A stretch of DNA of 64,000 nucleotides from Limanda limanda (lineage: Eukaryota > Chordata > Actinopteri > Pleuronectiformes > Pleuronectidae): positions 5,375,507-5,439,506 of the forward strand of contig NC_083647.1 in the NCBI RefSeq assembly GCF_963576545.1. The letters are read 5' to 3'. This document shows positions 13,381 through 25,112 of this stretch, piece by piece; the first letter of the stretch is position 1, and the number at the start of each line of letters is the position of its first letter. The position numbers and the translations under genes were made by a program. The notes beneath the pieces are model-generated. The model was not told the origin of the DNA, ran no database searches, and was given only the letters and a program-made list of their open reading frames with translations.

Positions 13381-14433
13381 GCAGTGGCTGCTGGGACTCC
13401 TCCGTGCTAGAGATGTTGTTGATCACGAAAATAATGTTTGTGTCACTGAGGACAGGAATGTTCTGCACACTGAGTCGAGCTTCACCAAAACTTTGAATAA
13501 ACAGGTGAACAGCTCATTGTGCAGCAGTGTCCAGCAGCCGCTCTATACTTGCAGTGGCCCAATTACTGCAGGTCACATCTACTGCTTCAGAAAGAAAACT
13601 GCAACCAGCATCACCACAGGCCAAGCAATTAAGACCATCCCTAACAGGCAAGTTTATAACAGGCGCTGCAATAGACTATGAAATGTCTGAAAATAGGAAA
13701 GCTGTGTGCTTTAATTTCCCACAGCCCCAGGTGCTCTTCGAAAGACTTGTTTTGTTTGACCAATGTTGCAAACAGGAAAACATCATTCATATTTGACAAC
13801 AGGAAAAAGTTTCATAACAACACAACAAATTTGACAATCTATAATGCAGCTCGGAAGTTGTGTTTTAAGTAATTGTACCAGTACTGGTTTGAAATGTCAA
13901 AACTTTACAATATAACAATACAATAACCTGAATCTATGCTATCTGGACTAAATGTTGTGTGTCAGGCTCTGAGGTTATTCGAGGACTTAGAACACATAGA
14001 TGAATTTTAAGAATCCAACAGGGAAGGTTGATGATGTTATGTTAATATTGAAATGAATGGGACTAACTGATTTCAATAGATATTGGAGGTTAAAGACAAC
14101 ACATGGCTTTGTGCAACTGCTATGTAATAAAACCTCTATGTGGACAAAATAATGAACTATATGCATGCAAGTGTGGAGATTTGTATTTGTATTGTCCTTG
14201 GTTAAGTTTACGGTTACTCTAATGTAGCTGAATTGAATCAAATATGGGCAAATACATGTTATGCTCTGGTCCTTATGGAGAATAAAAGTGTCCAAATTAT
14301 GGGCGATTTGAAAACTGGATCGATTTTCTTAGAGCATCCCTGGGTAAGGTTGTTTAAAAAAAAAAGAAAATATCAACGAAATTATCAACGAAATGTAATT
14401 GAATCAATCTGGAGAACTTTTGGTTTTAGGATT
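13381..14433. other. Unassigned non-coding DNA
   Basis: No gene seen. The frames at 13493-13872 are short and overlap without recognisable content. AT-rich, with no long simple repeat. Confidence 0.6.
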
Positions 14434-14516
14434 AGTGCCTTGCCCAAGGACACTTTGGCATGCTGACTGTAATCGACCACCAACCGTGATCAGTGAAAAA
14501 ACTGCTCCAGCCACAT
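14434..14516 (-). mobile_element. SINE head-plus-core fragment
   Basis: Read on the minus strand it contains a degenerate tRNA-like B-box region followed by GCATGCCAAAGTG and the core TCCTTGGGCAAGG. This is the same order as in the SINE at 59127 (GTCAAAGTGTCCTTGGGCAAG). The 3' tail is absent. It is a decayed insertion with no expected function. Confidence 0.65.
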
Positions 14517-14991
14517 CCCCTCCCAAGTTTATTCTCTATCTAAATTTCTATGCGAATATTGGTTCAGAAATATTTAAGAAGTTACAAACATGATCTGAAT
14601 AAACTTCAGAAACATTATCTTAATTTTTCATTGTAGCAACAGTGGTAGATAACGTATTTATATCCATGTCCCCTGTGACTGTTAATCAATCACATAATAT
14701 ATACATTTCTCAATCATGCATTAATGTTCAGCAGAATTTTAGCGTTGCAGTTGGTTGAGATTGAGTTTTCTTCCAATATTGTGTCCAAATGAAACTAATT
14801 GATTTTTTGTTTGGTTTGCATGAATTCTACAAATTATTTGCATTGTAGTAAACGATTATCAAGATAGTGGCCAGTTTACTTTTTTGTGTAGAAGATAGCA
14901 AGACTGATCTTGTGTCGACACACACATGCATAAACACACACACACACACATACACTCACTCAGTCAAGCAAATCTCTTGAGTCTGGGAGTC

Positions 14992-15023
<32 letters not shown>

Positions 15024-18000
15024 TGTTAGTTTCTTCATGGGGTCAGATCAGGGTCAGTGTTTGTCTGTCTGTAAGTCAAAGGTCACAGACTGGACAGACA
15101 ACAGAGCATACAGAGGATCTAGTCAGGATCCGTGTTGTGGAAAGTTATTTATAAAGCATGTTTTATGGTTGACCTTTAAATGTTCTCAGGTGTTCCTGTC
15201 GGGGAATAAAGTTAGAAACAAGACTCGTACTTGAATCTACACAGATGGATGTTGTTCTCCGAGACGGGGGAACACATTTGTAGTGTTCCCTTTTTTTGGC
15301 CACCACTTTCGTCCTTGAGGACCAAAACACTTTCATATTCTGGATTTCCAGTCATCCCGTGCTGTGGATTTCAATTTATTTTTCTGTAGGTGGAGATAAT
15401 CAGTTTCCCTTTCACTAGTGGTGCCAGTAGCCGACTCTGACAGGCACTCGAGGAGAATTCATGCCAGATTTTTTCCAATACAGGTAATCTGAGACAGGTA
15501 AGAGGGAAGCAAATGTCCACGGTATGATGAACATCACATTCAAACCATGGTATATTTTGTGATTCCAGGATTCTCCTGAAAACCTATTCTGTAGAATTTT
15601 GAATTGTACATCCTTTGTGACTTGATTTTGGCAATAAAAAAAAGTACTTTAAAACATTTTATCACACATAAATTGTAAAAAAAGAAAATTCTTAATTTTT
15701 TTCAAATTGTTTCAGAGGGGTGTTAAAGCAAAATACTTTGTTGCATTGTTTATGAACTGCTGTATGCCAGCATCATGTGCCACAGACCGAAACAAATGCA
15801 CCCTTTTAGAAAGAAAAAAGCAGATTATAAACATAAAGAATCAAGGCTTGGTTATTGAGTCGAGCAATGCTTTCTCGCAGTACAACTTTGTGGACAGCAT
15901 GCTGGAGTTATTTTCCAAAGGATTTGGACACATTTTCTGGACCATAACCGCTAGCGCTGCCGTGATCTAAAGCTCCTTTGGGTGTAAAACCTCAACCAAA
16001 CACTTTATGGGCCCGTAAATTTTGTCATTGTCAATCGAGCAGAGAAGGTGTTATTTGACAATTGAGCAGATGAATGGTTCCCTGGCTACAGGAGTTCATG
16101 TTTTGTTGTTTAGGTATTGACTGACCTATCAGAGATCATGGCAGGGGCTGGGGGAATGGAAAGCGGCTCCATCAGGAAAGTGCAGAATGTTACAAAGGTG
16201 TGAATGAGGTCAGGTATTGATAGAATATTGGTACATGAGGTCAAAATAAATCATCTGATCAGTTGACCCTACTGTTACAGCATATGATTCCATGGTTTAT
16301 CTGTAAATTATTTATTATGTTATCCATCCCAGTTTGAGCCTATGAACAATAATGAGGCCTCTTTCTTCTCAACCTCTCTTACTTCTGTGTCCTCTGTGTT
16401 CAACTATTCTTTTGTTCTTAGTTTTCTTTTATTCAAGGGGCTGCCACACCTACCTAGTTTGGTCCAAAACTTCTGCCTTTTCAGTTTAGTCCAAATAACA
16501 ATAACAGGTGTGAAAGATGCTCCGGACCACGGCCCAGACCAACCTTCCTGTTAGCCAGTCTCTTTCAAATTCAGGACTTTGAAACAGCATTAAACAATAC
16601 AAGAAAAAAGATGTGGAAGCAGCTCGCAGGATATTTTGTAGTGCTCACATACCACAATTTAATATTTGAACAAGGATGTACATTTTGGTGGAAGTAAGAC
16701 CGAAGTGATATTACAGTGGCAATAAAATTAACAAAAAGAGCACCTTCATTCGCTTTCTCCAAAACTGCTTTTTTCTACACACTTCACTCAAAAATATCAG
16801 CAAAAACAATAGGCGACTTAGCAACATGCTGACATCAGCTGCACATCCGTCTTCAAACCAATCAATATCAAGGATAGGCATAGATGTAAGTGCTGAGGAC
16901 AGGATGTCTTTGGTGTGCTCACTAAATTACATAGCGAGACCAAATAAACTACTCAATTTATACAATGTAACAAAGACCTTTGTCCGCAGTTTCAGGGGTC
17001 AAGGCCCTAAATATGGTGTCAGACATGCACTGAACTCATGAGATCTGCTGTATTTTTAAGCACCACAATAGCATAACTTTAGCATAAATATTTGTGATGT
17101 CAGTGGTGCAGTATGAACTGTGAGCTCTCCTGAAGTGGGGATCTATTTATATCCACACACACTACCACAAAATAAATTTTGTGTAGGTTTAATGAGAAGT
17201 AAAAGTATTTTTCATTATATTTCCTCCTAAAACACGAAGCAAAGCTATTGAGGTCAACTCAGTGAAACTGACATTTAAGTGCAGTCAGATGTGGTGATTC
17301 AAATTCAGCAAGGAAACAGTGATTAAAAAACTTTGAGGTGCATGTCATCTGTCAGAGCTGGTGTGGGTTGATGCATTTGAGAGGAAAGAACGATGAGATA
17401 AATTTAAAACTGCTCAAGAATCGCATCAGATCACCCTCGTGGAACAGCCTGACCTAGTACCCACCTTAACATTAGATTATACATTGTGTTACAGCAGGTA
17501 TGGAACTAGCAGATAATCCCCCCACTGCTTTGCAACACTAAATAAAACCTATTTACAGCTTAGTGATGATACACAACTTCATATAGCTCAGTGTGCTCTG
17601 TTAGCATCATTTAACCTCTGTGTTCTTCTGCAAAACACAGGAGATATGACAAAGGTTTCTGTGGAATGGGAGAAAAGCCAAAAGAGAAGGAGGAAAGGGG
17701 GAACAAAAAGAAAACAAAATCTTTGTTTCTCTTTTAATTTTATAGTTTTTTCTCATTGAGTCGTTCTTAACTCTCCCATTTGACTATTAACTGTAGCTTC
17801 ACAAATGTGTGCACACTGTTGCACACCAATTAACACACTAATACATTGTATTTCCTTCTATGATCTTGTTTTTTTCTATTGCTGTAGCAATCTATTTTAA
17901 TTTTACTGTAATTTTGAAAAGTAGCAAAGGAGGATATATAACTTTTCGGATCCGGACCATAGCAATTAGAAAACCATATCATCTTAACGCATTAGCACTT

Positions 18001-20225
18001 GATGCTTTATAAGCGTGTGACTGAAATACTCGCAGGAAAGGTGAAATGCTGTTTGTTTCCTCTTTGTTTATGTTTCAAATTAGCAGCTCAGACCGAGGAG
18101 GGAGGGCGACACTGAAGCAGATTTTTTAAGTGTTTTATTGACAAAAACAACAATCAAAAGATTCGGGCCCAGCTGATGTTTTCTGCGGAGTGCCGACCAA
18201 GGCTCCGTGGGTTAGAGAGGTGTTTAAAAAGGCCGAGGAAGAAGGTCTTAATAAGTATGTCGGATTTATTGGTTTTTAGAAAATGTTCTCAAAGTTTAGG
18301 GATGCCACTTTTACCTTTTTCAATGAAATGATTTGCAGTGTAAGTAAAATATTTATGCTATCAAATGTTTTTATTTCATGTCTATCTGCTTCAGAGGCTG
18401 AGAAATAAAAAAATGTATGAAGGTTGGCAAATCTGTCTACTCTTAGGGGGGTTATTTTCTAACAGAGTGCGTTTTTTTGTTCGGCAGGTTGTAATGGCTC
18501 AATCCTAAATCAGGGTTGAAAATATTGTGTTCGGTAATGTTTTGTTTTAGGGACTTAAAAAAAAACATACTGACTGACTCACAAGGGACATTTCATTGCA
18601 ACACTTCCTCAACGTATGAGGTCCCAGCAACTTGTTATTGAATCTGTTAGTACAAACATTTGATGGATAAACACCACTGTCAGCAGCGGCGTGGCACCGT
18701 CACTCTGAAATTAGATCCTGCTGCTTGTGAGGAGAACACCTCCGAGTGAGATGAAGCAAGGAGTTGGTGGGGAGAAAGGTCTCGGTTGGGAAGTGCGCCT
18801 CCGACAAGGCAATTAAACGCACCTTGGGCTTGATGGATTTCTAATTGGAGGCTGGTCACATCAGAGGTGTGCTGGATTATAGTGTCGGTAATGAATGGGA
18901 GAGACAGAGCGTGACAGATTAGTGCTGTTACGCCTCTGCCTGAAAATGTGAGGGGTGGGGGGTGTGTATGAACGGCCGTCTGTGTGTGTCTGTGTCTGCA
19001 TTAGGCCCCAAGCGTTGGTGTGTGTGTTGAAGTTAATGTGGAGGTGAGAAAGACATGTGCAATTCAGGGTGTGTAGAGTGTGTACCTCAGGTCTGAGTAT
19101 GCATGTATGAAAGGTTACTGGTGTGTGTCTGAGTGTACTGATGATTCTCTGACATGTGGAGATAATCGCGAAAATGAGGGAATGTTGAAGACAGTGCAGA
19201 GGAAAAAAGCAGAAAGACTAGTAGGAGAAGGTGGACACAACACACAACTGAAAGAACGAAAGAGAGATGGGAGAGAGACAGAAAGCAGGAAGATGTTAAA
19301 AAAAAAAATAATATTTAGTAAACAGCTCAAAAAACGAAACTAATTGGGTTGTATCTCTTGTAGTTATTCTTTAAGGGGACATTCCACCGGGTTCAGTTTA
19401 CTGGTCATTCTTTATCCATCTCCACTGGGAAAAGTGGTATTTTGTATTTTCTAAAACTCTGCAAGAGCTGTGTTAGAAAATATTCTTAATGATGTACTCC
19501 TCAATAACAGAGAACCTTTGTTACAATCTGGAATTGTGGAGATTGACTATTTATCTGACAAAAAACACTATAGATTTTATCATGGAAAATCTAGGATCAA
19601 GTTTTGGACCCGAATTGGGACAAGAAGTCCTGATACTTTGGACTCTGGTGATTTGATTGAGATTTTTCTTTCTCAGTCTTCCTCTTGGGATTCCCCAGAC
19701 TTCATGGAACTATAATGCAACATTTAGTATCTTTAAACAATTGGGATCCTGGGCTATTTGGGGAATTTTGGAAAGTTTTTTATTGATCATTTATATACCA
19801 CATTTTTGTTAGCAGAACCTTACATATACCAAATGAAAATGACTTTTTCATTTCTTTTTATGCTATGACATCTGAAACCACTCACCTTTGACATGCTGGT
19901 ATGATCAGCGTCTACTGAGAGTCAAGAAGCATCATGAGCACAACGTGAATACACAAGTATTTGTAAAATACTGGGTCTGCACTCCAATCATCTGCTCAGG
20001 ACTAAAAAACATTTTTATTCACAACATGTCTGTTGTTCACCTCAGCTCACCTGTGGCTCTGGAGCGTCTCCAGTCTAACCCTGATGTTTGCTCTCCACTC
20101 GGACGTTGCCATGGTGACAACATTTACCTCAAGAGTCCTCTGTAAAAAATAAAATAAAATTTTTGGGAACCGTTAAATTACCCCTTTCCCTTTCTATGCT
20201 ATTGTTGTTTATTTACAAAAGTATC
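14517..20225. other. Unassigned non-coding DNA
   Basis: No gene supported in about 5.7 kb. Features include a CA/TG pair near 14.93-15.02 kb (listed separately), a purine-biased stretch at 19190-19340 and a possible conserved-looking block at 18790-18900 containing CTAATTGG. The frame at 19470-19715 has no domain I recognise. The rest is ordinary AT-rich sequence. Confidence 0.55.
14933..15024. repeat. (CA)n ... (GT)n inverted microsatellite pair
   Basis: A CA run at 14933-14950 is followed after about 40 bp by a GT run at 14991-15024 with one TTT interruption. The two arms are complementary and could form a hairpin. Confidence 0.9.
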
Positions 20226-20395
20226 CTCCCTCCAGATCATTCAGAACTCTGCTGCTCTGCTGTTAACCAGAACCAAGAGGAGAGAACTCATTAATCCAGT
20301 TCTGCTCTGCACTGCTGACCTCTAACGCACAGGATGGACTTTAAGGTTCTGCTCCTTACATACAAGGCTCTGAGTGGGCGAGCTGACTCTCCAGT
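20226..20395 (+). mobile_element. LINE reverse-transcriptase C-terminal fragment
   Basis: Translation from 20230 gives LQIIQNSAALLLTRTKRREL then INPV. After frame disruptions (an in-frame stop near 20320) it resumes as DFKVLLLTYKALSG. This matches the well-known fish L2/CR1-type LINE pattern 'LQ.IQNAAARLLTRT.R..HITPVL..LHWLPV..RI.FK.LLLTYKAL'. The segment is internal to the polyprotein, carries stops and frameshifts, and is cut short at about 20395 by the next repeat. It is a dead LINE fragment. Confidence 0.75.
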
Positions 20396-20686
20396 TAGAC
20401 ATTTAGGCTAAAAACTTGGTTTAAATGTTGAACTTGTATGTCGGAAGCTTACGGACACTTGGATGACACCAAAGGAGCGGCATGGAGGCATTTAATGTTT
20501 TTATTCTGTAGTTTTTTCATGTTTGAAGAAGTGGTCGCTATTTACTTCAGTTGTATTGGATTTGGCTGCAACGCTGTTTACCCCTGAAACTGCAAAAGGG
20601 TTCTGTGGACTCAAACACCTCACCCAACCCCCTATCGGCATAGTGGTGAGCAGATAATGCCTTAATTTCCCTTTTTCTGTTAGCAA
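20396..20686 (-). mobile_element. TTAAAGGG-type DNA element, copy 1 (internal part)
   Basis: Its reverse complement matches 22160-22440. Shared blocks include the ACTATGCCGATAG/GATGG block, TGCAGCCAAATCCAATACAA, GTGTCATCCAAGTG and GACATTTAGACT-like ends. Orientation is opposite to the 22153 copy. The expected TTAA-flanked terminus at its right edge (about 20680) is degraded. The left edge abuts the LINE fragment, so it may have inserted into that LINE. Class (Kolobok or piggyBac) is inferred from the other copy's end. Confidence 0.6.
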
Positions 20687-21984
20687 TCACAGCAGAGATC
20701 ACATAAAATCAGGGCTGTGCAGAGGGACATAAAGTTGAATAGTCTTGTCCCAGCCTCCAAGCACTGTGTTCTCAAACACTTTTTTGAAGATGGGAGAGAA
20801 ACTTCAGCCAATCTTACAGCCGACAGTTACACTTTAATAAACGGTTTAAGAGTGATCTTTGTGTCTGAATGAACTAATGCAGGTTTCGGAGCAACGTGGG
20901 GGACTTTCATTTAAACGAATGGTGCTGAAACCTCCAGCATAGCTCAAGTGACGTGGAGAGTCTATGACAAGCAGCCTTGGGCCTGGGAGCTGCTCTGGAG
21001 TCTGCTCCTTCCTTACATTTTTTTCTCAACTTCTAGACGAACTGCATGGATAATAATGGTGTAATGTTATGTGTGAGTAATGTGTTGCAGGAGTTTAATT
21101 GTGCCACTGCAGAGTTTTCACTACCATCTGCTTGTGATGTATCAAAGTGTGCATCAAGCAAAGTGTCAGACGGGATTGAAAAGAGTGAAGACAACAGAGG
21201 ATGTAACAAGAGGGAGGAGGAGCGAGGAAGGGATGAGAAGGTGCAAGAGAGGTAAGGAAGGAGAAGAAAAAGTGTGGTCGAAGTCAACGAAGGGGTGGGG
21301 CAGAAAACCGAAGGAGAGACAGTACGTACGTGTGTGTGTGTGTCTGTAAAGAGAAGGGGGGAGCGAAGAAGGAAGAGAGAAGCGGCGAGGGAACTTTTAA
21401 TGGCCCTGCTGTTGTCTTTGTCAGCACACTGTGACAGCCAGAATCAATTATTAACCAGTACCACAAGTTTTTCAGAGCAGGAGGAGAAGAGGAAGACAGT
21501 GCAGTGGGAGATGGGGAGGCGCTGAGGGCTGAGGGATGGAGGGAAGATGACAGCATTAGGGGTTGATCTAAAGAAGGGAGGATGAACTAGGATGAATGGA
21601 AGAAGAGAGGAGGTTGAATTAGGAGACAGGAAGAACAAGGGGGAAAAGCAACGCTAACAAGAGAAGGAAAGGGAGCGAGGATAAAACAATCCTTTCACAG
21701 CATTTTTGCAGAATCAGTGATAAGAGAGTAGCAGAGGAGAGATGAAGCTATGTCTTCCTTCTGCTCCAAAGGGCTGTATGTTAGTAGACACTCACCATTT
21801 TGAGCATACTGTACTTTGTTACTCCCTGTGTCTTGCTCATTGTTCCTTCCCAGGAAAGTTTCAAGGATTTTAGCCCAAAGTTCAAAATGTTGAATGATTG
21901 AGAAAAAGGTTTTCATAGTGGCACTGGACTCAATCGTGCTTAATGTAAAATCTCAGCTTTATCCATAGGAGGTGTTGACCTAAA
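20687..21984. other. Unassigned DNA with a polypurine tract
   Basis: No gene. The only striking structure is the purine-rich stretch annotated separately. The open frames here come from that biased composition. Confidence 0.6.
21175..21690 (+). repeat. Polypurine-rich region
   Basis: About 500 bp in which the plus strand is dominated by GGA, GAA and GAG words, interrupted at 21400-21475 and by a short (GT)n at 21328-21345. No strict unit repeats. Such tracts can adopt triplex structures, but function is unknown. Confidence 0.7.
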
Positions 21985-22141
21985 AGTTTTGGCACAGCGC
22001 TGCTTGCCTCTTCTTCCCGTCAATGACCCACGTTGCAATGTTGGGGATAAAAGTGTATTAAGTGTCAAAAATGTCAACGCATGCCTTACAAAACTCTTGT
22101 TATATTCGAGAATCTCTGATGCTGAGATCAAAACAATAACT
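21985..22141 (+). repeat. Unclassified dispersed repeat A, copy 1
   Basis: Matches 23562-23752 in the same orientation. Shared blocks are GTATTAAGTGTCAAA, TCAAC.CATGCCT and TGATGCTGAGATCAAAACAA followed by TAACT. The right edge lies 11 bp before the TTAA of the next element, so that element may have inserted at or near the repeat end. Confidence 0.65.
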
Positions 22142-22152
22142 AAATACCTCTA

Positions 22153-22560
22153 TTAAAGGGATTGTAAACCCCGAAATAAAAATTGACTCATCTACTCACC
22201 ACTATGCCGATGGCAGGGTGGGTGAAGTGTTTCAGTCCAAAAAACACTTTTGGAGTATCAGGGGTAAATAGTTTTGCAGCCAAATCCAATACAATCCTAC
22301 TTCAAAAATAAAAAAAAAAGAAAGAAAACATAAAATGTCTCCATACTGTTCATGTGGTGTCATCCAAGTGTGGATCCGTAAGCCCAAAGTTACAACGTCA
22401 TTTACACCATGTTTTTAGTCTAAATGTCTGTTGTAATCCTCCCAGCCTGGAGCAGCATTTGCGTGCAGAGACCTCACAAGCTATCGCCCCGAGGGGCTCG
22501 ATATGCACGGTGTCACTCCTGCAGCTGCTGACAGTGCAGGTGAAACATGTGACACAGGCT
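22153..22560 (+). mobile_element. TTAAAGGG-type DNA element, copy 2 (one terminus present)
   Basis: Begins with TTAAAGGGATTGTAAACCCC, a terminus style seen in TTAA-target elements (piggyBac or Kolobok type) common in fish. The following block TCACCACTATGCCGATGG and later blocks recur inverted at 20396-20686. I could not find a matching right terminus, so the end is only an estimate from where recognisable sequence fades. No transposase frame is present: it is non-autonomous and decayed. Confidence 0.6.
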
Positions 22561-23561
22561 GCATTCTTAGACCGATTGGGTCACAGCGATTTGACTAGAC
22601 TGTCCCATCGAGTGGATCCTTCCAAGGCCAACATATCACATGAGTCATTGCACTAATGACAAACTCTTTTTTGAGGAGGTAATAGCAGCAAAAAGCGAGA
22701 TAAAAACATCCGGAGTAGCACTGTACCGAACAGCTAAAGGTACACATCTTAAAATAATATGTTGTAATGCTGGGACAAGCTGTTGACGCAATGTAGACCA
22801 CACTGTCACATTTTGATTTGGTGAACGTGGTGACTGCAGCTGACTTCAACTGCGTAGACTGGTCCTTTGCAGGAAGAGGCCGCCGAATTGAAAAATAGCT
22901 CCAGGCTGATATGTGTTCAATGTGGCACTGAATAGAAAAAGAAAAACCCACAACTTGACAGTAATAATGGACATTTACTGACAAAATTCTGAGCAGCATT
23001 CAGCCCCTTGGTGGTGAGAAATCCAATAATAAGTGGTCCCTTGGATCAACCAAGACACATGGTAATCAGGCATAAACTGGGCCACAGACCCCGTGATCAT
23101 ATCAGAATCATCGGATAAATGACTGGCCACAGAATTCTTAATCCAAACACCCTTAACCACTATGTCAGCCTCTCAAGCAATAACCATACATGTCAAGGAC
23201 AGAGTAACACAAACATTAACAACATCAGGCAGTTTAGAAAGAAACAAAAACAGAAACGTTTTCTCTCTGACCTAGATGGGTTGACCTGAGCCTATCTCTC
23301 TAACATGATTCTGTAGTTTTCTCCATTTGGGATAATTAAGGACAGGTTTTTGAACCAAAACTGTGCATTTGAAAATAAGAAAATGTTAAAATTTTTACAA
23401 TAAGAAAATTGATAAATCACAGTGATGAAGGTATTGTCTTTGTTGTGGTGCACTATCACACCGATGATATATATATTGGACCTGTCTCCATTCGTTCCAT
23501 GCTCATTGTTTCCCCGGTGATAAGCCTGAAATGTAGACTTTCCAGGGAAATGTAGACTTTC
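22561..23561. other. Unassigned non-coding DNA
   Basis: A 134-codon minus-strand frame (22595-22999) is cysteine-rich but has no recognisable domain or signal peptide. I do not call it a gene. Two copies of AAATGTAGACTTT sit at 23529-23560. Nothing else seen. Confidence 0.5.
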
Positions 23562-23752
23562 ATGTTTTTGGCACTGGGCTGTTTGTCTCTTCTACCTTTT
23601 TTGATTAATGGCTATGTTGCTATGGTGGAGGGTGTCGGGGTATTAAGTGTCAAATATATCAACTCATGCCTCATAAAAGAAATAAAGAAAATCATCCATC
23701 ATAGTCTAAAAATCTCTTTGATGCTGAGATCAAAACAATAACTTGATATCTG
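23562..23752 (+). repeat. Unclassified dispersed repeat A, copy 2
   Basis: Direct-orientation partner of 21985-22141, about 1.6 kb downstream. It is longer than copy 1 by small insertions. The last shared words are GATGCTGAGATCAAAACAAT and AACT. Family unknown. Confidence 0.65.
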
Positions 23753-24351
23753 TACCATTACCTCACCTTTATGTCCCCTGTATATCTCTATCTTTATGTG
23801 TCCCCGGACCCTGACCGACCACAGTGGGCCATCTTTATGACTTGGTTTAAGAATAAAGGTGACTGATGACACACTAGGGATCAACATCCCAACTGACGGC
23901 ATCAGCAGCGAATGCTCACGCGTCTCATCTCAGTGTCATGAGCCTGGAGCTGTGCTGTTCCTCCACATTCTATCAGCAGGGCCACGCTGTAACACGTCTG
24001 TGACCTTGTTGGTCCTCCGTAGACATGGAGGTTGTGGCGCATTTACTACGTGCATGCAGAGAGGCATTCAAGGTCACACATTGGACATTACAATATGTGC
24101 CGAACTGCTAGTGGGCGTACAAAGAAAATAGTCTGTGGCCACAGACAGAAGAAATAAGAAAAGTAGGTTGGCAAAGATAGTAAACACTGACAAACATTGA
24201 ACTAAAACAGCCATCACAGCTACACCCACATCTGGGTGACCGCTTTTCCCCCTCTGTGATACTCATGTTCTTCCAAACATCTCCTTTTTTCTGTTTCTGT
24301 CCCAGAGTTCAGCCCCATCTCATTGTCTCTGGGGTCTCTGCAGGAGGAGGG
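23753..24351. other. Unassigned non-coding DNA
   Basis: No gene or recognisable repeat. Contains the short palindrome TGTGGCCACA at about 24135. It ends at the target site of the Harbinger-like element. Confidence 0.55.
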
Positions 24352-24510
24352 TTACGCCGGGTTCACACTGGACGCAGAAGCGACACTGAAGCGCCGGGCA
24401 GCGCTTATAATATCACCATTGACCCATTAGTATAAAAGCATGTAGTCACTTGTTGCTCCAACATTAACTGCAACAGCGTCCCAATATTTGTCCTTTTTGG
24501 TGTTGTCTTT

Positions 24511-24582
24511 TTACAACATGTGCCGAGGATCATACAGCTCACTGTACCTCTCCACTTCAATTATTAATTTAATTTTATCCAT
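24511..24582 (-). pseudogene. MADF/Myb-like protein remnant of a Harbinger element, truncated by a stop
   Basis: On the minus strand an ATG at 24582 opens a 23-codon frame containing IKLIIEVERYSELYDPRHML, then TAA at 24513-24511. The 59839 copy has TAT (Tyr) at that position. Past the stop the same frame continues KDNTKKDKYWDAVAV before losing homology. The pattern 'LI..V..YP.LYD......YKD......W' is the N-terminal half of the MADF domain. This is the DNA-binding partner protein (Myb/SANT-like) that autonomous PIF/Harbinger elements encode beside their transposase. This copy is dead. Confidence 0.8.
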
Positions 24583-24675
24583 CTTCAATAACTTCTCCGC
24601 TGTTTGCTCCGTTCAAAGTCGGGTGTCGAGGGTAAATAACGTATTCTCCACTCAAGCCTATGGGGAGAGTAAGTA

Positions 24676-24694
24676 GACCCCCCCTCTCTCTTTT
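24676..24694 (+). repeat. Internal C-tract of Harbinger copy 1
   Basis: A run of seven C residues followed by TCTCTCTC. The same site holds 15 C in the nested copy (43674-43688) and 17 G on the plus strand (59725-59741) in the inverted copy, so the tract varies in length between copies. Confidence 0.9.
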
Positions 24695-25112
24695 TATCTT
24701 AATGACTGCTTGTGTGTCTGTAGTGGATGGGCAGAGGGGGACATTTAATAATGTGATTGGTAAAATTGGTAAAATTAAAACTCTAGGACAACAGAAGGGG
24801 AATACAAACTATGGGATGCATATTTGATCATTTATATCATATAAAATATGTCATCAATATCGTTTAAAATATTTTTTCAGTGTGTTTCCTGGCGCGAAAC
24901 GCTTGTGTCAAGCGCAAAAAATAGACTCGACGCCGAAACGATCACTGCACGGCGCTAGGCAGCCTTGACGCAGCGTGGCGCTTCAGCCTCTGGTGGGACC
25001 GGCACAGAGGATTAACATGGGAGTGGATGGGAGCCAGCTGTTAATTAAGGCTTGGCGCTGAGCTGACCAACGCTTTGGCATCGCTTCAGCGTCCAGTGTG
25101 AACCCGGCGTTA

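Larger units (their letters stand above)
24355..25109 (-). mobile_element. PIF/Harbinger-like element, complete, copy 1 (755 bp)
   Basis: Terminal inverted repeats are nearly perfect over about 28 bp: the left end CGCCGGGTTCACACTGGACG is mirrored by CGTCCAGTGTGAACCCGGCG at the right. The element is flanked by TTA on both sides (24352-24354 and 25110-25112). A 3-bp TTA/TAA duplication is the hallmark of PIF/Harbinger insertion. The interior shares long blocks with 43471-44035 and, inverted, with 59305-60110. It carries a broken MADF-like gene on the minus strand and no transposase, so it is non-autonomous. Strand is given as that of the MADF remnant. Confidence 0.92.

Noticed and set aside
22595..22999. 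134-codon cysteine-rich minus-strand frame
   Set aside because: No signal peptide, domain or splice context. Its composition fits local non-coding DNA.
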